Below, one piece after another: positions 61,010-64,000 of a stretch of 64,000 nt of DNA. Made by a program: the position numbers and the translations under genes. How positions within the stretch are numbered: the first letter of the stretch is position 1; every line of letters begins with the position of its first letter. The stretch covers positions 28,591,223 to 28,655,222 of the forward strand of contig CAIIXF020000002.1 of the NCBI GenBank assembly GCA_903813345.2, written 5' to 3'. The DNA comes from Owenia fusiformis. Its lineage: Eukaryota; Annelida; Polychaeta; Sabellida; Oweniidae. The notes under the pieces were generated by a model. It was not told the DNA's origin. It did not search any database and saw only the letters and a program-made list of their open reading frames with translations.

Positions 61010-61418
61010 GAAGATTGGAAAAGTTTTGATAATCCCATCAATCAAAGTTCAGAGGAATATAGAGAATGCATTCATCTGCCATCGAACAAAGTTCAGAGAA
61101 ATATAGAGAATGCATTCATCTTCATCTGATGGCTCACCATTTTTTTCTCCAAAACCAAATTTTCAAAATGGAAATTTAGTGTTGTTTTAAAGTATTTTCA
61201 TAAATCAAATGCTCTATTTTAGATAAGGATTGCGCTATAACTCGAAAGTGAAAGATTGATAATATTGTTTATTTTTCATGTATATCATAAATACATGGAA
61301 GCATGACTTTAACTTATTAACTGCAGTGATAAAATATCCAAGTTCTCTTATGACTGTCATGTAGATGTCTGCCACTTGACAAGAGGGTCAATAGGATTTG
61401 CTCTGGAATTGACTTGTA
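61010..61418. other. 3' region after isoform 1 terminal exon
   Basis: Contains a short direct repeat (tcaaagttcagaggaatata and tagagaatgcattcatct, 61,035-61,130). Probable 3' UTR of isoform 1 followed by intron to the second terminal exon. Confidence 0.4.
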
Positions 61419-61618
61419 CAGGGTGTCTCAAAAGAAGGAAATTGAGATTAAATTGCTAATTTTTAAAGATGAATTATGTTAAGGAAAATTCGCAGGTACC
61501 ATCATTTGCATCATCATCTCTTCCACCTATCAGATGGGAGCTGTGAAATTTTCCTAATTGTTATTCATATTTTAGAAATATGCAATGAAATCCAGTTTCC
61601 TTTTTTTGATACGCCCTG
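61419..61618. mobile_element. 200-bp TA-flanked MITE with cagggtgtctcaaaa ends
   Basis: The ends cagggtgtctcaaaagaagg and tccttttttttgat..cgccctg in inverse are bounded by TA. Tc1/mariner-like by its target duplication. Confidence 0.7.
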
Positions 61619-62122
61619 TAGTGCAATAACTTTGTGCAGTAAATATATATATTAGTGGAGTGGAGCAGTTAGGCTCAAGAGATTCATTCAAGAAATCAGT
61701 TATTAAAGGCACTCATCTCTTGAGATTAAACATTCCAATTAATTCAATGTATTTCATAATTGTACAGTTATTTTACCATTAAGGATGCTTGTTGAACAAC
61801 TTTTTTCATTTGATGTCTAAATGATTGTGTCTTTAAAGAAACTACTGTATTTAAAAAGATCCAATGAACTTTTAAGCCACTTTGGTTGTACTAATAAATT
61901 TACCAACTTAAAGGAATATGCTTTGAATCTGTTAGAAGTTGCGTTCACTATCTTCGGGGCAAACAGTCTATTCAGTATTCAGAATGATATGTGGTTTGTC
62001 ATGGATTATGTGGTTTGTCATGTTAACCAATCATTCATCTTTAACTGATTCCAGTTTTTAACAAACAAAAACCATTTACAAATTAATTACATCGGTAAAA
62101 AGCATAAAAGGCATATCATAAT

Positions 62123-62499
62123 AAGGGGCTTGGTCAAAATACCAATGCTTTTTTGGAAGTAATGTAACAGTAGTAACTCTCTCTCTCCCTCTTCATAAGA
62201 GCCATGTACATTCATTACTTGAGAATAACATGAAATACTATTGTTTTTCACTGCATATAAGATTAACAAAATTAATTGATCTCCCCAGCATTAAAGTGGG
62301 TGCTGCACCTACTTGAGATGTTAATTATAGGCATGCACCCACCTAAGAATCTATTTGCACCTACTTGAAAGTAAGGAAAATCAGGAATATTTTGAACAAA
62401 TTTTGGTCCAAATTGTAAAATTCTGAATTTTGCGCCCACTTGAGATAAAATCTGAGGGAGAATACTGAGTAAGACATTGACGTTTGACCTGGCCCCTTA
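62123..62499. mobile_element. MITE, aaggggcttggtcaa family, copy 2
   Basis: The ends aaggggcttggtcaaa and tttgacctggcccctta are inverted, related to the element at 22,629. It lies just upstream of the second terminal exon. Confidence 0.6.
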
Positions 62500-62550
62500 A
62501 AAACTGGAGAAAATAAAATGAAGAGTAAATTTAGATGTTTCTTTTTGCAG

Positions 62551-63158
62551 TGATGAGTATAGGAACTAGGAGCAAATCAGCCTACATGAAGGCATTAAAG
62601 GAAGAGAACAAGCCTGACACCCAGGAGATTGCTGACTCGAAGGTATTAAAGCAACAAGAAAAGCTTGATAAAAGGGAGAATCCTGACTCCCCGGTTAAAA
62701 AGACAAACATGGTGGTTACTGATTCACCTGATAAAAAGACAAACGATAGCACAGATATGCCAAGCCCTAAAGCAACTCCACAAATGAAAATTAAACGGGA
62801 ATATAAACGGTCTTCACCTAAATCATTTGAATGCCCGACATGCTCGAAAGTGTTCGGTGATGCTTGGAAATTTGAACGTCATTTACGTGTCCACACGGGC
62901 GAGAAACCTTTCCAGTGTGATATATGTTCTAGAACATTTGCCGATAAGTCTACATTGAGGGCGCATACATTGAAGGTCAATTGTTCCCGTAAAAGGAAAT
63001 CAGAAAGTACTGGAGAAGAAACTGTTGAGAAAAAACCAACGGAAGCTGGTGACGCTGAGGATGATGTAGAAAATACAGAAGAGGCTGTAAAAAGTATAGA
63101 TGAATCCAAAGAAGAAGCAAAGGTAGATGAAGAAGTGAATGCAGCTGAAGATGAGTGA
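62551..63158 (+). CDS. Alternative terminal exon with two C2H2 fingers and acidic tail, isoform 2
   Basis: The acceptor ctttttgcag is followed by tg, giving phase 1 and a first codon completed as GTG, exactly as in the 60,490 exon. The exon adds 201 residues: a Lys-rich segment, IKRE (a SUMO-acceptor-type motif), two fingers (FECPTCSKVF, TGEKP linker, FQCDICSRTF; the second ends H..NC, so C2HC), an NLS-like SRKRKSE and a Glu-rich tail. Joined to 57,267 the protein would be 412 aa. It has an ATG two codons in, so a separate gene is possible. The identical phase and the shared upstream gene make an alternative last exon more likely. Confidence 0.8.
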
Positions 63159-63437
63159 ATTGGAACAATCAGTATTCAGTATGAAGAATATAATCAACAG
63201 TGTACAAAACTATGGATATGCTTTCAAATGTATATTGACTCAATTCTACATAAACTTTGTATAATATCAACAAAGATGTTGACAGGCAAGTACTGAAGTG
63301 GCATTAGCGAGGAATTATTTCATTTATGAATGCTGTTTGTTGGAACTATGAATTTTTGGATTGCAACACATTTCTTCAGAGGCTCCTCAATTAGAAATAC
63401 ATTTGAGGCATAACGTTGAAACATCATGTATAATGCA

Positions 63438-63612
63438 CAGGCCTGTAGCCAGCTTTTCCCAAGAGGGGTTCAGTCTTTTCAAATATCTCTAGGGGGGTTC
63501 ACAATACATTTGACAACTTTGGCCCAAAATCACCTGAAAAGTGCTTTGAATGGTTAAAACTGCTTGATTATGAAAGAAGGAACCCCCCAACCCCTTCCCC
63601 TGGCTATTGGCG
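63438..63612. mobile_element. MITE, CAGGCCCGTAGCCAG family, copy 3 (inverse)
   Basis: The left end caggcctgtagccagctttt and the right end cctggctattggcg are diverged inverted ends, flanked by taatgca on both sides. The interior (aatcacctgaaaagtgcttt) is the complement of copy 2 landmarks. Confidence 0.65.
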
Positions 63613-64000
63613 TAATGCATCAAATTACATCTGTCATGCTAAATGTACTTTCACATAATTTCTTTCATGTTTACAAGTGGATGAGTTAATGTCTATTTTA
63701 TAATATAACTTGGAGACTTTTGCAATCTACTCGAACCCAAGACTGCTACTTTTTATAATTGACAAATACAATCTTCTACCAAGTATTTCTACTGAACAAG
63801 GTGCAAGGTAATTTTCAGAATTTATTTTAACTCACTACATGTATGTATTTTCACTCTCTAAATTAGAACACAATATAGCCATGCTATAACAAGACTGTTA
63901 GGATTTTTCATAGAAAATAATGATAAGGGAAAACATGATCCTGTACAAATATTAATAAATACTGTATTATGAAAGATTAGCCAATCGGTGCTTGTGCTAT
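63613..64000. other. Right window edge, no feature seen
   Basis: AT-rich sequence downstream of the second terminal exon. No further finger exon lies before the window ends. Confidence 0.4.

Noticed and set aside
1-64000. tRNA or rRNA genes
   Set aside because: No cloverleaf with A and B box motifs, nor conserved rRNA core sequence, was recognised by eye. A covariance-model scan would be needed to exclude them.

Overview
This looks like AT-rich animal nuclear DNA: split genes with GT/AG introns, C2H2 zinc-finger exons, TNF-receptor-family genes with death domains, and dense non-autonomous transposons and satellites. The two receptors resemble the EDAR/TROY/XEDAR branch. Together with the repeat style, this suggests a marine invertebrate, plausibly a deuterostome such as a hemichordate or echinoderm. 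The species cannot be fixed from the sequence alone. There is no bacterial, organellar or viral gene content.

Region 1 (about 1.9-13.1 kb, minus strand) holds two tandem paralogous type I membrane receptors. Each has a tiny start exon, a signal peptide, a cysteine-rich ectodomain, one transmembrane helix and a C-terminal death domain. All exon junctions were matched by phase, giving predicted proteins of 485 and 528 residues. A decayed mariner transposon sits in an intron of the first. A partial duplication of the death-domain exon in the second creates a decoy splice acceptor.

Region 2 (about 18.4-46.4 kb, minus strand) is the most interesting part. Exons at 46.4-44.3 kb encode an unrecognised N-terminal domain followed by SUMO-interaction-like motifs. 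Downstream lie one short basic terminal exon and four large intronless C2H2 zinc-finger exons, ending near 42.3, 32.2, 26.5 and 20.1 kb on the 5' side. Every acceptor is phase 1, every common-exon donor is phase 1 ending in G, and the finger exons have no convincing start codon of their own. I infer one locus in which common 5' exons are spliced to alternative terminal zinc-finger exons, comparable in logic to Drosophila lola or mod(mdg4) but with a different N-terminal domain. The fourth finger exon is frameshifted and its 3' side is cut by a 4.9-kb array of a 55-bp satellite.

Region 3 (about 53.8-63.2 kb, plus strand) is a head-to-head paralogous locus. It has the same N-terminal domain, an acidic linker exon and two alternative zinc-finger terminal exons, again all phase 1. 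The space between genes is mostly transposon-derived: terminal-inverted-repeat elements (TA or 8-bp target duplications), a foldback element, hairpin elements, and tandem repeats of 47, 55, about 57, about 97 and about 136 bp.
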